Origin: Primula veris | Lineage: Eukaryota; Streptophyta; Magnoliopsida; Ericales; Primulaceae | Direction: 5' to 3' | DNA: 64,000 nucleotides | Assembly: GCA_963682055.1 (NCBI GenBank) | Contig: OY821750.1 | Coordinates: 560,501 to 624,500 of the forward strand | Shown: positions 1 through 11,090 of the stretch, piece by piece | Layout of the letters: each line of letters opens with the position of its first letter | How positions within the stretch are numbered: the stretch's first letter is position 1 | The notes under the pieces: model-generated | The model's input: only the letters and a program-made list of their open reading frames with translations | The model's database searches: none | Told to the model about the DNA's origin: nothing | Program-made: the position numbers and the translations under genes

Positions 1-1014
1 ATTTCCAATAAAAACCAAGGGTCTTTTAATCCCTTGAGATATTATTGTTGCTTCCCCTATATTGGAGACTAGTGCATTCTTATAATTGCTCACAATCTGA
101 GGTACAGTTTGAAGAGGAGTACTCTCCAAAATATCATTGACATTGACCTCATTGGTGTTCTCATTCAACATCTCAGTGACTGGTATTACCTCATCCTCTT
201 TTTTAACAAAAGATGAAGAAGCCACAAATTCCCCTACAGGAATGTTTCTCTTATGCTTTTCTGCCTCCCCCATGTCTACATCACTATCCATTATGATCCA
301 TTTTCCTTTTTCTTTTCTCATGAATTTACCATCTTTGTTAAAACATTCATTTTCATTTAGTTCCCTTGGTTTTTTAACAGCATATTCTTGCCTGATTACA
401 ACCTTTTTCTGGTTCAGTTGAACTCTGTTTCTTTCCCCAAATGACCTCTGTTCCATTACAGTCTTTAGCCCATTCTGATATTCATCGCCCTTATTATTAA
501 TTTCATTACCCTTCACCTTACCCTGACCATTACTAACCTGATTTGAAATCACCCCACCAAAGAATATTTTACACTCACTAGGGGAGTGACCTTGTAGCCA
601 ACATTTATCACAATATTTAGTCATTTTTTCATATTCTATTTTTTGCCAAAAGCCTTCTTCATGTGAAGTACCAATCCACACTACATCTTCCCTATTTTCT
701 AAAAGGTCCATTTCTACACAAAACCTAGCAAAAGCTGGCCTAGCGTGAGTCAAAGTAGCTAAATCAGCCACTAAAAACCTACCAAAAGGTTGTGTTATAG
801 CTTTTAGGTAAGATAGGATGCAAAAATTGAGAGGGAGAAGAGGAAGTTTGATCCAGACTGGGGCAATAGAGGATTCCCTCTTTAAATTAAAGTCCACAGT
901 CCATTTAAATATTCTAAATAACGCACCCTCCATCTCATGATTATTCTGGGTCCATATTTTGGTAAAATCAATACTGTTTCTAGCTTTAATGAAAACGTGT
1001 CTGTTATCAATAAG
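1..1014 (-). mobile_element. LINE ORF1 fragment cut by assembly gap
   Basis: On the minus strand this encodes the middle of a plant LINE ORF1: part of the DUF4283 region, a CCHC knuckle and an acidic linker. By eye it is base-for-base the same as 38463-39476 (constant offset 38462) in every line compared. It stops exactly where the run of N begins, so no element end is visible. It is either a second very young LINE copy or a contig-end duplicate created in assembly. Confidence 0.85.
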
Positions 1015-1214
1015 NNNNNNNNNNNNNNNNNNNNNNNNNNNNNNNNNNNNNNNNNNNNNNNNNNNNNNNNNNNNNNNNNNNNNNNNNNNNNNNNNNNNNN
1101 NNNNNNNNNNNNNNNNNNNNNNNNNNNNNNNNNNNNNNNNNNNNNNNNNNNNNNNNNNNNNNNNNNNNNNNNNNNNNNNNNNNNNNNNNNNNNNNNNNNN
1201 NNNNNNNNNNNNNN
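1015..1214. other. Assembly gap of 200 N
   Basis: Exactly 200 unknown bases separate LINE sequence from Ty3/gypsy sequence. The round length suggests a fixed-size scaffolding gap, so the true distance and even the adjacency of the two sides are unknown. Reading frames crossing it are artefacts. Confidence 0.98.
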
Positions 1215-1216
1215 AA

Positions 1217-1744
1217 AAGATTAAGTTAATTCGGCAAAGGCTTGAGACTGCCCGAAGTAGGCAAAAGAGTTATGCGGATAAGAGGAGGAGACCTTTGGAG
1301 TTCGAAAAGGGGGATCAAGTATTTTTGCGAGTTTCGCCCAGAAAGGGGATTATGAGGTTTGGCTCTAAAGGGAAGTTGAGCCCGAGATTTATCGGACCAT
1401 TTGAGATCGTGGACCGAGTTGGAGAAGTTGCTTACCGGTTGGACTTGCCACCAAAGTTGGCGGGGGTTCACCCGGTGTTCCATGTGTCGATGTTGAAAAA
1501 GTATCATCACGACCCTTCACATGTGGTGGACTTTGAGGACATTGAGGTTAGTGCGGATGTGACCTACGAAGTGGGACCTATGAGGATTATCGATGTGCAA
1601 GAGAAGGAACTTCGAGGAAATACAATTAGATTGGTAAAGGTGGTTTGGAAACACCACGGGGCCGAGGAGGCAACTTGGGAACGCGAGGATGAGATGAAGA
1701 GGAAATATCCTAATCTCGACTTTTCTTTAGGTACTTTTCTTTAG
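1217..1744 (+). CDS. Ty3/gypsy polyprotein C-terminus: integrase tail and chromodomain (partial)
   Basis: This open frame starts inside the gap and ends in a TAG. It shows the integrase C-terminal signature of plant chromoviruses: QKSYADKRRRPLEF, GDQVFLRVSP, KLSPRFIGPFEI and HPVFHVSMLKKY. A chromodomain-like tail follows with VVWKHHGAEEATWE near the end. In plant Tekay/Reina-type elements this tail is thought to guide integration into heterochromatin. No stop or frameshift interrupts the visible 176 codons. All domains upstream (gag, protease, RT, RNase H and the integrase core) fall in the gap or are missing. The 3' LTR follows 340 bp downstream. The family assignment is secure; the lineage is inferred from the LTR ends and the chromodomain. 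Confidence 0.9.
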   Translation, partial: KIKLIRQRLETARSRQKSYADKRRRPLEFEKGDQVFLRVSPRKGIMRFGSKGKLSPRFIGPFEIVDRVGEVAYRLDLPPKLAGVHPVFHVSMLKKYHHDPSHVVDFEDIEVSADVTYEVGPMRIIDVQEKELRGNTIRLVKVVWKHHGAEEATWEREDEMKRKYPNLDFSLGTFL

Positions 1745-2084
1745 ATACCTTCTAATTTCGGGACAAAATTTCTTTATCGGGGAAGGGTTGTAACGCCTAG
1801 GGTTTGGAGTTTATTTTTGGTTGTAACGCCCAGAGTTACGAAGTTGTTGAGTTGTCTTTTATTATGTTTGATATTGCATATTTACCTTATTTGAGATGCT
1901 TATGTGTTGTTCATGTGATGAGTTATGGAGCTGTTACGGGTTGTGAACCCTACGTATTTTATTTTTGAATTATCACACGAATTGAGCGTTTACATTCTTA
2001 TGGTCTTATTGTAATTTTATCATTTCTGGGTATAGTTGTTTAGATAGGAAATTTCGGGACGAAATTCTTTTAAGGAGGGTTAGC
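1745..2084 (+). mobile_element. Ty3/gypsy 3' untranslated region with two polypurine-tract-like motifs
   Basis: This is the segment between the polyprotein stop and the LTR. A motif of the form AATTTCGGGAC, then a purine-rich stretch, then TGTAAC occurs twice. At 1756-1796 it is followed by TGTAACGCC; at 2050-2090 it is followed by the real LTR start TGTAACATCCC. A third TGTAACGCCC lies at 1821. The copy at 2071-2079 (TAAGGAGGG) is the likely functional polypurine tract because it abuts the LTR. Confidence 0.6.
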
Positions 2085-3994
2085 TGTAACATCCCGTATT
2101 TTTATAAATGGTTTTATTTATGATTTAATTTATCCAAAAACGTTTTCTTCAAAATTTTACCAAAAACCGGTCACTCGACTAATTTTTAGCCAAAAACCGA
2201 AACTCTTCCGAAAAACTTTATTTTAAAAACCGGTTACTAATTTTACTAATAAAAAGGACTCAATAGATTTGTTTTTAAAGATTTGTTATTTTGAGTAGTA
2301 AAACTTTATTTTTGGATTTAGAGTTAACTTTTAGAACTTTGGGGACCAAATAGTTCGTTACCTCAAACTTTATCAAAACAGCTTTTTATAAACCTTCCAG
2401 CCACTTTTCAAAAGCAAAAACCAGCAAAATACAGAAGAGAGAAGAAGAGAGAGAGAGAAGAAGAGAGAAAAAGAAGAAGAAGAAGAAGAAGAGGAGGAAA
2501 AGGAAACCACCGTTAGCGGGCTTATACCGGAAGCATCTCCTCTACGCACTAAGGTAACGGGGGTTATCCATTGCGACTAGACGAGGGTGTATGTTAGGAT
2601 TAGGTTTTACGTTTATTTTAAATTGGGGGTTTTACCTTTTATAGTAATTATGTTCTTATATTGTTAATTGGGGTTAGTTGTTACACTTTTAATTTCATTT
2701 ATTTGAATAGTAGAGGTTGAGACCTTAGATGTATTGATTTCGGATTGATGAGAATATTGATGGGTTTGCGTGTTTTATGCGTTAAATATATGTTATTATG
2801 GTTGTTGATAGAATTGGATGAAATATTGTTGAATGGAGATGAGTTTTAGATGGTGCATACTAGGTGTTTGTTAAAATGCCCGAATGGGATTTTACGCTAT
2901 TGAAGTTGCTTGGCTAGTTGCGAATCTAGTACATGCGGTTATATGTTATGTTGTATTACGTTACGTGACGTATGAGATGGTGTTATTTGATTGGTATAAT
3001 ATTATTGGCCGAGGCCGTATGAGAATGTGATATTTGTGTGGATTTATATTATTGGCCGAGGCCTTGTGTGTTAGCTGTAGTGGCAATGGTCTCTGTCTCT
3101 CCCTAATTCCGGGGACAGAAGACGGCCGAGGGGATAGGGAATGACTCGTCTTACGGACCGGGGCGAGTGGCGTGAGAGGTCCCAGTGTGCACTATTTACT
3201 TTTATGTTAGCAATGGTCTATGTCTCTCCCTAATTCCGGGGACATATGACGGCCGAAGGGATAGGGAATGACTCGTCTTACGGACTGGGGCGAGTGGCGT
3301 GAGAGGTCCAAGTGCGCACTATAAATCTACTTTTATGTTGCAATGGTCTATGTCTCTCCCTAATTCCGGGGACATATGACGGCCGAAGGGATAGGGAATG
3401 ACCTACCTTACGGACCGGGATAGGTGGCGTGAGAGGTCCATGTATGCTTTAGATGTGTGTTGATGTTAGTTAATTTATTTAAATTATCATAGTTGTGGAA
3501 TGTCGTTATATTCTTTTTATTCGTAGATTATCGTAGTTGTAGAATGTCATTATATTTCTTTTTATACGTCATTTATCGTAGTTGTAGAATTTGTGAGTTC
3601 TAGCATTTATGGGATGGAGTGACGGTATCTGCGGTGCCGTCCCGTCTAGTTATGTGCGTGGGACTCACCGTTACAATTTTTGTCTTTCAGGTACAAATTA
3701 GCTTGAGGCGTTGGCTAGGTGCATTAGCGCGGTATTGCATGGGTTCGGGCTTTTGCTTTCTTTTCATGTATATTTTATTTTGAGGTTGTAGCCTACGGGC
3801 AATTTACATTCGTTTATCTTATCTCGTCTTGTAGCCGCGTTTGGCAAATACTTTTATTTATTGTTTAATTGTTCCTTTAGCTCGCAAGTCTTTTCTTTTA
3901 AAAATTTTAATTTTGTACCAACAGGTTTCGTTTTCCTTTTATTTAAAAAGGTCATGCCTCGATATCCTCGTCTTTTGGATTTTGGGGCGTGACA
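2085..3994 (+). repeat. 3' LTR of Ty3/gypsy element, about 1.9 kb
   Basis: It begins TGTAACATCCCG right after the polypurine tract and ends GGGGCGTGACA, the usual end motifs of Tekay/Del-like chromovirus LTRs. A TATA-like TTTATAAAC occurs near 2385. A purine microsatellite (AGAGAGAAGAAG type) occupies about 2430-2500. The LTR contains internal tandem repeats, listed separately. The matching 5' LTR is not in the window, so the five-base target duplication (expected TTTTC, 3995-3999) cannot be checked. Confidence 0.7.
3083..3445 (+). repeat. Three tandem ~128-bp units inside the Ty3 LTR
   Basis: Units start at 3083, 3210 and 3340, each with GCAATGGTCT, CTCCCTAATTCCGGGGACA and a GGCGTGAGAGGTCC tail. 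They are GC-richer than the surroundings. Just upstream ATTGGCCGAGGCC occurs twice (3004 and 3051). Just downstream a ~45-bp unit with TCGTAGTTGTAGAATG repeats about 2.5 times (3484-3597). Confidence 0.85.
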
Positions 3995-5500
3995 TTTTCG
4001 ATTTACTCTAATAGCCACAAGCATCAACTGAGAGTGCAAGCAGTAAATCATTTTAAAAAAAAAACGCCATTTAGGTTTTCTATAATAGCCGCACTCATCG
4101 GTAATGGGAAAACAGATTTCCAGGTTGCAGACCAGGTAGCAGTTTTGTTACTTAAGTATTTGCTAGCTATTTTATTTATTTATTATTATTCCTTTTTTCC
4201 ATTCTTTAAGACTTAAATTCTTACAGACCCTAATTTAATCACTTTGTTTTATATTTTAAATTTAATCTAGAGGTACCCTGATTGTCACATTATTCAGGTT
4301 TGAGCTCAATCTTCTTGTTCTAGAATTGATAAAGTTAACAATGAATATTCGAGTGCAAGTATGGGTTTGTTTGGCTTCAACTGTTAAGTTAGTTTCTGTT
4401 TTTTTCCATTTAATGTGCATTTGGCTGTCCAGCTATTTGGTTTTTTGCCTAAAATAATATATAGCTTAAAAAGCTTATGAAGTTAGCAATTAACATGGAG
4501 TTCAAATATGCATTTGTTTGGCATTTTTTCTCATTCAATGTGTACTTGGCTATCCAGCTATCTAGCTAGTGGAGTCATTCAGTTTGTTCTGGCCTAATAA
4601 GCTAGACAATTAAGCCTATCGATCCAACTATTGATGAAGTTAACAGTAGAGATAAAGTTAAATTATTGGTTTGTTTGGCTTCATCTTTAAAGTTAACCTT
4701 CCTTTTCCATTTAACCTGCATTTATTCGTCCAGCGATTAAGTTAAATTATTCTTACTTTTTTACCTTAAATTAGCTAGAAGCTTTAAGCTAATGTCAACC
4801 CAATTTTTCTTCTCATTCGGAGAAAATTTTCCTTTTTTCCTTAAAGCTAAAACAAAGCAGGAATATATGAATGGCCTTTTTGCTGAATTTGGTGCGGTTT
4901 TTGTACGTGATAGGGTGTATTTGCGGAATACGAAAGCTAGAGCTACGACAAATTGACCGCCTCGATCAAAGCTCATCCAAGCAAAGCTGTCCAGGCAGTA
5001 CTAAAATCTTTCTTGGGTAAGATATACAAGAGGCAGAAATAGGAAGAAAAAACAAACTTTTTCAGAATGACGAAATTTTCGTCAACACATAATTATTTTT
5101 CGCTGGATTTGTACTTTCCATTTTGGAATTTTATCGTTCAGTTAGATGTTGTTGTCTACAGAATAATTTTCCGCAGGATTTGTAGTTTAATTTATTGATG
5201 ATGGCGATGATGATATACTAGCATTTGTGTAACATAATTATTATATAAAAAGTGTCTTTTGGTACCCCCATGGCATGTGCTGGTTTGAATTTGATTACAC
5301 CAATTTTCCATTAACGAGAAAAATGGTCCCAAACCCAGTATACATGCCGGAAGAGTTGATTATACACCAAAAACAGATATATAAAAAACAATGCCATTAC
5401 AGCTATATATATCTTAAAAGCTAAAACAAAATTCAGAACATAGATAAACTAATCTGAACAGCTTCTTTTAGCTCCAGCTTTCCATCAAAACATACTAAAT
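3995..5500. other. Gene-free AT-rich stretch
   Basis: I see no supportable gene. 4188-4300 (CCATTCTTTAAGACT, then TCTAGAGGTA and GTCACA) recurs in diverged form at 61575-61675. Several short copies of a 'GTTTGTTTGGCTTCA' type sentence appear between 4360 and 4690, suggesting old local duplication. Confidence 0.5.
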
Positions 5501-5506
5501 TTTGTC

Positions 5507-5975
5507 AAATCGTGCTATATAGCGCGAAATAGCGCTTTTTGGGAAAAAAACGCAACGAAAAACCATTATTTGGCTGGAATTGCGCTAAAATCACGCTATA
5601 AGAGACCAAAAGCGCAAAAAACGCGAAATTCTGGACCAAAAGCGTAAATAGCGAGTTAGAAAAAAAACAGCGGATCTAAATAATTAATATATATTGTGTA
5701 ATTTTTAAGAAAGTGTGTGCAGTACAGATGGTTGTGACAGTGGTTCAGTTTACAACAGACCCAAGTTCGAATCTCACTTAAATTAATTAATTAATTTATT
5801 ATTATTACATAATATAACTATACATTTTATCTTTTGTTATTATATATTCTAAATTTTAGTACATATTTAGGCAAAAAAAAAAATTACACCGCAAAGCGCT
5901 ATATAGTAACGCTATTTGCGCTTTTAGCATTTTTTTCGAAAAAACGTTACGCTAGCGATAACGCTATTTAAAACA
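5507..5975. mobile_element. Possible non-autonomous DNA transposon with self-similar ends
   Basis: Both ends are built from variants of GCGCTATATAGCGC and AGCGCTTTT (left 5512-5655, right 5885-5970) in roughly inverted orientation, around a central AT-rich part. The centre contains GTGGTTCAGTTT and AAGTTCGAATCTCAC, which resemble tRNA A and B boxes. The terminal inverted repeats are imperfect and no clean target duplication is visible. It could be a decayed MULE-like MITE or a composite with a SINE-like core. Confidence 0.35.
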
Positions 5976-5980
5976 TTGAC

Positions 5981-6219
5981 TTGAATAGATGAGAAAATGT
6001 AAAACGGGATAAAAGGTTTATCTCTCAATTTTTGTTACAAGCACACGGCACAGGAGTATATATATTTTATAGTATTATTAATTAGTAACCTTATTTTAGT
6101 TGTAGCTAGGGATACCAATGTTTATTAAAAAAGACAGACAAAAGAACAAGTGAACCCAAATATTAAAAGCAATCAAATTGCTAACAAGTACAGTACTTTG
6201 GTCCTAGTAAAATGGAGTA
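5981..6219 (+). repeat. Direct repeat, copy 1 (partner at 6754-6950)
   Basis: The segment starting TTGAATAGATGAGAAAATG and ending near CTAGTAAAATGGAGTAAT matches 6754-6950 with scattered substitutions and a short indel. A 28-bp motif with AAATTGCTAACAAGT also repeats at 6161 and 6221. The left edge abuts the putative transposon at 5507-5975. Confidence 0.75.
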
Positions 6220-6430
6220 ATATTAAAAGCAACCAAATTGCTAACAAGTTTCTCATTAACTTCTACCAGGACATGTATAATATAGAAGCATAGAGGTTAA
6301 CTTACATCACTTTGTAAACCAAAAGATAACATAGAGTGGACAAAATATTTAGATATGAAACAAGTTATTACAACTTTGGTTTTGAGGTTTCAAAGTCTTG
6401 AGCTCAATGTCCACGTCCGACTTTGTTCAT

Positions 6431-6609
6431 TGTTGAAGATATTAATTGATTTGGGACATATTATTCTAATGTAATTTGATTTGATTAGAATATTTGATTT
6501 AAAGATTTGATATAGTTTCTATTTATATTTCATTGTAACCTTATAAATAGAGGATATGCCTACTCAATAAATATGAATGATACTATATTTCACTTTTCTA
6601 TTTTTTCAC
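6431..6609 (+). repeat. Candidate short solo LTR or TRIM
   Basis: It starts TGTTGAAGATATTAATTG, carries a TATA box (CCTTATAAATAGAGG) and a downstream AATAAATATG, and ends TTTTTTCA(C). GTTCAT flanks it on both sides (6425-6430 and 6610-6615), but the duplication is off by one base from a canonical TG...CA boundary. It lies between the two direct repeats 5981-6219 and 6754-6950. Confidence 0.4.
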
Positions 6610-6753
6610 GTTCATCTTTGCTAACTGCATTGGATTCAAATGGTTTAATTAAAGAGTAACTGAGAAGATGCCAGTCACCGGTTATCCTTTATGTGATGGT
6701 ATGTCTTTTTAGTTTTTCATTACAACACCTCGTTTAAAAAGTTCCTTCTTGAG

Positions 6754-6950
6754 TTGAATAGATGAGAAAATGTAAAACGGGATAAAAGGTTTATCGCTCA
6801 ACTTTTATTACATGCACACTGCACAGAAGTATATATATTTTATAGTAGTATTAATTAGTAATCTTATTTTAGTTGTAGCTAAGAATACCAAGGTTTATTA
6901 AAAAAGCCAGACAAAAGAACAATACTTTGGTCCTAGTAAAATGGAGTAAT
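6754..6950 (+). repeat. Direct repeat, copy 2 (partner at 5981-6219)
   Basis: It shares TTGAATAGATGAGAAAATG, the GTATATATATTTTATAGTA core and CTTTGGTCCTAGTAAAATGG with copy 1. The two copies bracket the LTR-like insert at 6431-6609. Confidence 0.75.
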
Positions 6951-7455
6951 AATTTGATCAACGGTAGACAGGTAATTAATATCTTCGGAAATTCCTTCCG
7001 TTTAAACTACACCTGAACCTTGTACGTACATAAGCATTCCAGGAGATCGAAGTACCAGGAATTCGTTTGGACTGAAACTTTGAAGTGAACTGCAATATCG
7101 ATTTTTTGGTGGCTAGCTAGTTTTGGGATTTTTTTAAAATTGCCAAACTCTACAAAACTTGAAAAACTGTAAGGGATGCCGTCGGATCACTTGCGAAACC
7201 GTTAAAAATGATGACCATATCGACCTGAAAAGAGAAATTTAAAAGTTCTAATTAAAAGTTATAAAAGGAAGAACAAGATACGAAATGAAGTTTTGTAATA
7301 ACACGGAAGTGTAGTACTGGCCAATATCCTGCCTAATATGAGATGAATGTAGTAACAAAGATGGGCAAACGTTACTTGTCTTTTAGGTTTCTTCAAATAT
7401 TCTACGTTTCCTCGTTTCTAGTTTAAAGTTTGCGAAAAGATTTGTTGATGACCTT

Positions 7456-7514
<59 letters not shown>

Positions 7515-9030
7515 GTCTTTATTCAAAGTGTGTTTCAGTGTTTGGAATAGACACTAGATAAGATACAAAACACCATAGTTTGTAAAGCGATATAATAGTC
7601 GATTTCAACCATTGTAATTTGGGTTCAACAATAAAAAAACATAAAATTAATTGTTTTTATTAAAACAACCCATTCTTATATATGCTCATAAAATTATAAC
7701 AGTAATTTTGGATCATAAAGTATATTGGTACCATAAAGCAAATTAGAGTTTCTGAAAACTTTGAAATCAAACGTACGTTTAATTATGTAAAGTATAATTA
7801 TCATGAAAGATAAAGGAGATACTTTTCGTAAAGTCTATAGTTAGATAACTCCTCCAAAGTACACGAGTCATGACTAGCTAGATGAGAAGAGTTGGTATTC
7901 GTTTTCGGTTTCGGGATGACTGAACCGAAAAGAAGTGTTTGTCTATATATTAGTAGTGAATGTCTTCCATGCATATATAAGCCCTATAATTCATTCAGGA
8001 ACTTTTAATAAATATAGTTATCGTATTTTAGTCATGTCATTTAAATACAAAAAAAAATAAGTATCTGCATTGTTTTGAAACTTTCTCATCTTTCCAAGAC
8101 CACCAAATAATTAAGCAAACATCTTTTTTTATCGAACATGTTCATTTTGTGAAAAAGATAATAGTGGGGGTTCATTTTGTGAAAAAGATAATAGTGGGGG
8201 TTGCATGTGTACGTAAGTTTAATGTTTGTTGTCTAGATTCATGCAATATATATAAATGATGTATCATCTATATATGAGAAAACTATTAGCCTAAACTCAA
8301 AAGTGTGTCTCATTAATTTTATAGTCATTGCCAAACAACTTACATGCACCTTTCTCCCTTCATTTTTTCTTAAAAACCTAAAAAAAAACTGACCATGCCT
8401 GCCTATTGTTCATATATATATATACAGTCAGTTTGTTTCGAATATATTAAATGACTTGTTTTAGTTTTAATCTATATTTTAAATTGCCTATAATGTGCAT
8501 GTGGATATGTAATCAGCAAAAATTTGGTGTTTACATTGAAAATATGTGTCCAGATATTTGAATATTAAATATTTTTTGTTTGAATTCTTTAATGCGGCTT
8601 TGCAAGTACAATGTTGTCAAAATTTTGTATGCTTGAATTCTCCTGAAAACTAGCACTCTACACTATGTATTAAGCATATAGTATTTTGCAACAAAATAGT
8701 TAAGCATAGCAATGCCATCACTTATCCTTTTTAGCTTAATGATCTCTAAAAGAAAAAATTAATATAATACAAGTATATATATGTTTGAATGATGATGTTT
8801 TTCCCCAATTAATTATATCTCACTCTATATGCATACGTCTTGTAATGAAACTCCATATATATTGAATGAGAGAAAAATAAGAGTTTGGTTAAAAAGTTGA
8901 AGGGAAAAAGTTTTGCAAAGAACATAAAAATTCTGAGACTTGAATGGTAGTTGTCTTTTTCACACAAATATATGATCAAAATGCTGGTTGTTGATATGGA
9001 TGAATAGTTTTTTTTATCACTTCATTAATT
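6951..9030. other. Gene-free AT-rich stretch with simple repeats
   Basis: No supportable gene. A (TA)n tract runs 7460-7510. A perfect 30-bp tandem duplication (TTCATTTTGTGAAAAAGATA plus ATAGTGGGGG) occupies 8141-8200. Short AT tracts recur near 8415 and 8780. Confidence 0.6.
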
Positions 9031-10605
9031 TATTTGCCTTATTCATTTATATTTTTACTATTCAAATATTGTACATTAAAACAGTTAACGACATGTTCGA
9101 AAAATAGTTTTGCTTTTGATGTGAATAGTTTCTCATTGATCGAACGACAGGTCGATACAGAGACACCAATTCAACGAAACATACATCACTATATAAACAC
9201 ACTCAGGAAAATTATTATTTAGTCAACCCCTTTCGGTAGCTCTACTTGAAAAACGACCAGGAAAGACGGTGTGGGTGGAGGGTACGAATGCCACTTAAAA
9301 CCCGACCTCATTAGGATATCGACTTCCGCCTATATCTTTCTTAGACATTGTATCCAAATAGGTGAGTTTATTTACGGAATGTTTATAATTTTTCCAACTT
9401 AAATGTGAAAATATATGATTTCGCAAATTAACATATTTTAAACAAGTGTACATGACATTAAATAAATACATAGATCGTATCTATCTAGATTAACCACATA
9501 TATATATAAACATGCAGTAAATATATTTTTAGGATTTATCTGATCATGCAATAGATTTGGTGTTATAAACAAATCAATTCAAAATTATCAATCAATTCAT
9601 AAATATTCTAACATATCAAATCAAATCAATTAGATATAATCCAATAATTAACTGGCATATATGATATTATATATATGGTAATAACAAAAGATATGATTAT
9701 TGTAACAATATATGAATCAATTATTTACTGTTTATTGTCAATATGAATAATTCTATACATGATAATTTTAACATGCAAGTAAGGAATATATTTTTAATTA
9801 CCAATCAATTATATATATGGTAATTTTTTTATATAACATGCAAATAGTTTAAATTTACATGAAAACATATCAATTTATTAAATTAACATGCAACTTTTAT
9901 TCACTTGCCTTTTAATAAAAAAAATTATATGCATGTGTGTGTATATTGACCGAATATCATATTTTATCAATCATATGTACTGTTTTCGTATAAGTATTAT
10001 ACTACAGGACCATACGTGTAATTTCAGCAAACTATATATCTATTTAGATCATTATTACATATACAGTCCAGAATTTCAGACAAGTTTCAGTTTAGTACTT
10101 GAGTAATTTACAGAATAGTTTACAGCTTTCAGAGAATTACAAATCAGTACATACGTTTCAATTTGTTACAGATTTAATCCGGTAGATTAATACATGTTTT
10201 ATATTACATGATTTTCGATTTACAAATCGATTATATGCGACGTTGCATAGTCTATTAATATATCAATCACATGGTTACATATCTATGTATTCTAGGTGAT
10301 CATGTTATACAGTTATAAACGATTAAACATGCAGATAATACAATAACACTACCATAACACTACCATATCCATATTATATATATAAATCATGGTGGTTCAA
10401 TTTTATGTAATACCAAATCTAATTACACATGCAATTTTCTACCATCACAGTGATAAAAAAAATTATACCTACTGTTATTTTGATGAAGGCCGATTGAACT
10501 AAATAATTCAAAATTTCGCCGTATGTTTATAATCCAGTATTCGAGCTGTTTTTTGAACAAATATCACAATCTTCTATTCTCCGTGAGCAAAATGCCGATA
10601 ACGTG
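9031..10605. other. AT-rich stretch, possibly the decayed interior of a minus-strand copia element
   Basis: No domain is recognisable. 9236-9365 is GC-richer and could be an old coding fragment, but neither strand is open for long. The stretch lies on the interior side of the minus-strand LTR-like sequence at 10606-10817. Confidence 0.3.
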
Positions 10606-10817
10606 TTGTGTGACATATTAACTCACATATATATGTATATAGATATAGGGAGCGAATATAGATAGAGACAACAATATGGTCTTTATTAATCAGAATGTAT
10701 CAATACAAGTGGACCATAACCTTCTTTATATAGAAGATATTATGGTTATACAAGTTAGAAAGCCCAACTTAGACCCACTACGAGTAAAGCCCAATAATCC
10801 AATAATATACTACAACA
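10606..10817 (-). repeat. Copia-type LTR-like sequence, minus orientation
   Basis: Read on the minus strand it starts TGTTGTAGTATATTATTGG at 10817, carries a TATA box (CTATATAAAGAAGG) and AATAAAGACC, and ends near GTCACACA. CACGTTATCGGCA follows immediately, a common phrase at the start of plant copia internal regions. No second LTR or target duplication is visible, so it may be a truncated element. Confidence 0.4.
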
Positions 10818-11050
10818 TGAATAATATTTTTAGAGGCAGTAAAATTTCCATCTTATATCCCATTTATCTTTTGGACACATTTGCTTGCCCGGTGGGCCGC
10901 TTCCTATTCGTGGATAGAATGCATTTCATTTATTTTTATTTCGATATTGAAATGGTGGTTAGTGAATGGTCTCGATCCGTCGGAATTTTTTTTGGAAAGA
11001 ATGAGGAATTGTATCTTCTAGTCTTAGTTTTTTTTTCTTCTTTGGTTCTC

Positions 11051-11090
11051 TTTTGAGATAGTTGTAGTTATTTTGAGATAGTTGTAGTTA
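11051..11090 (+). repeat. Perfect 20-bp tandem duplication
   Basis: TTTTGAGATAGTTGTAGTTA occurs twice head to tail. Confidence 0.95.

Noticed and set aside
1226..1510. Minus-strand open frame opposite the gypsy integrase
   Set aside because: Antisense shadow of a clear coding region; no motif.
937..1744. Reading frames running through the N gap
   Set aside because: They join LINE sequence to gypsy sequence across unknown bases; only the part from 1217 is real.
5735..5780. tRNA gene suggested by GTGGTTCAGTTT and GTTCGAATC
   Set aside because: No acceptor stem, box spacing too short and no cloverleaf; at most a SINE-like or chance resemblance.
10676..11056. 126-codon open frame
   Set aside because: It overlaps a copia-type LTR on the other strand, has no recognisable domain and looks like chance.
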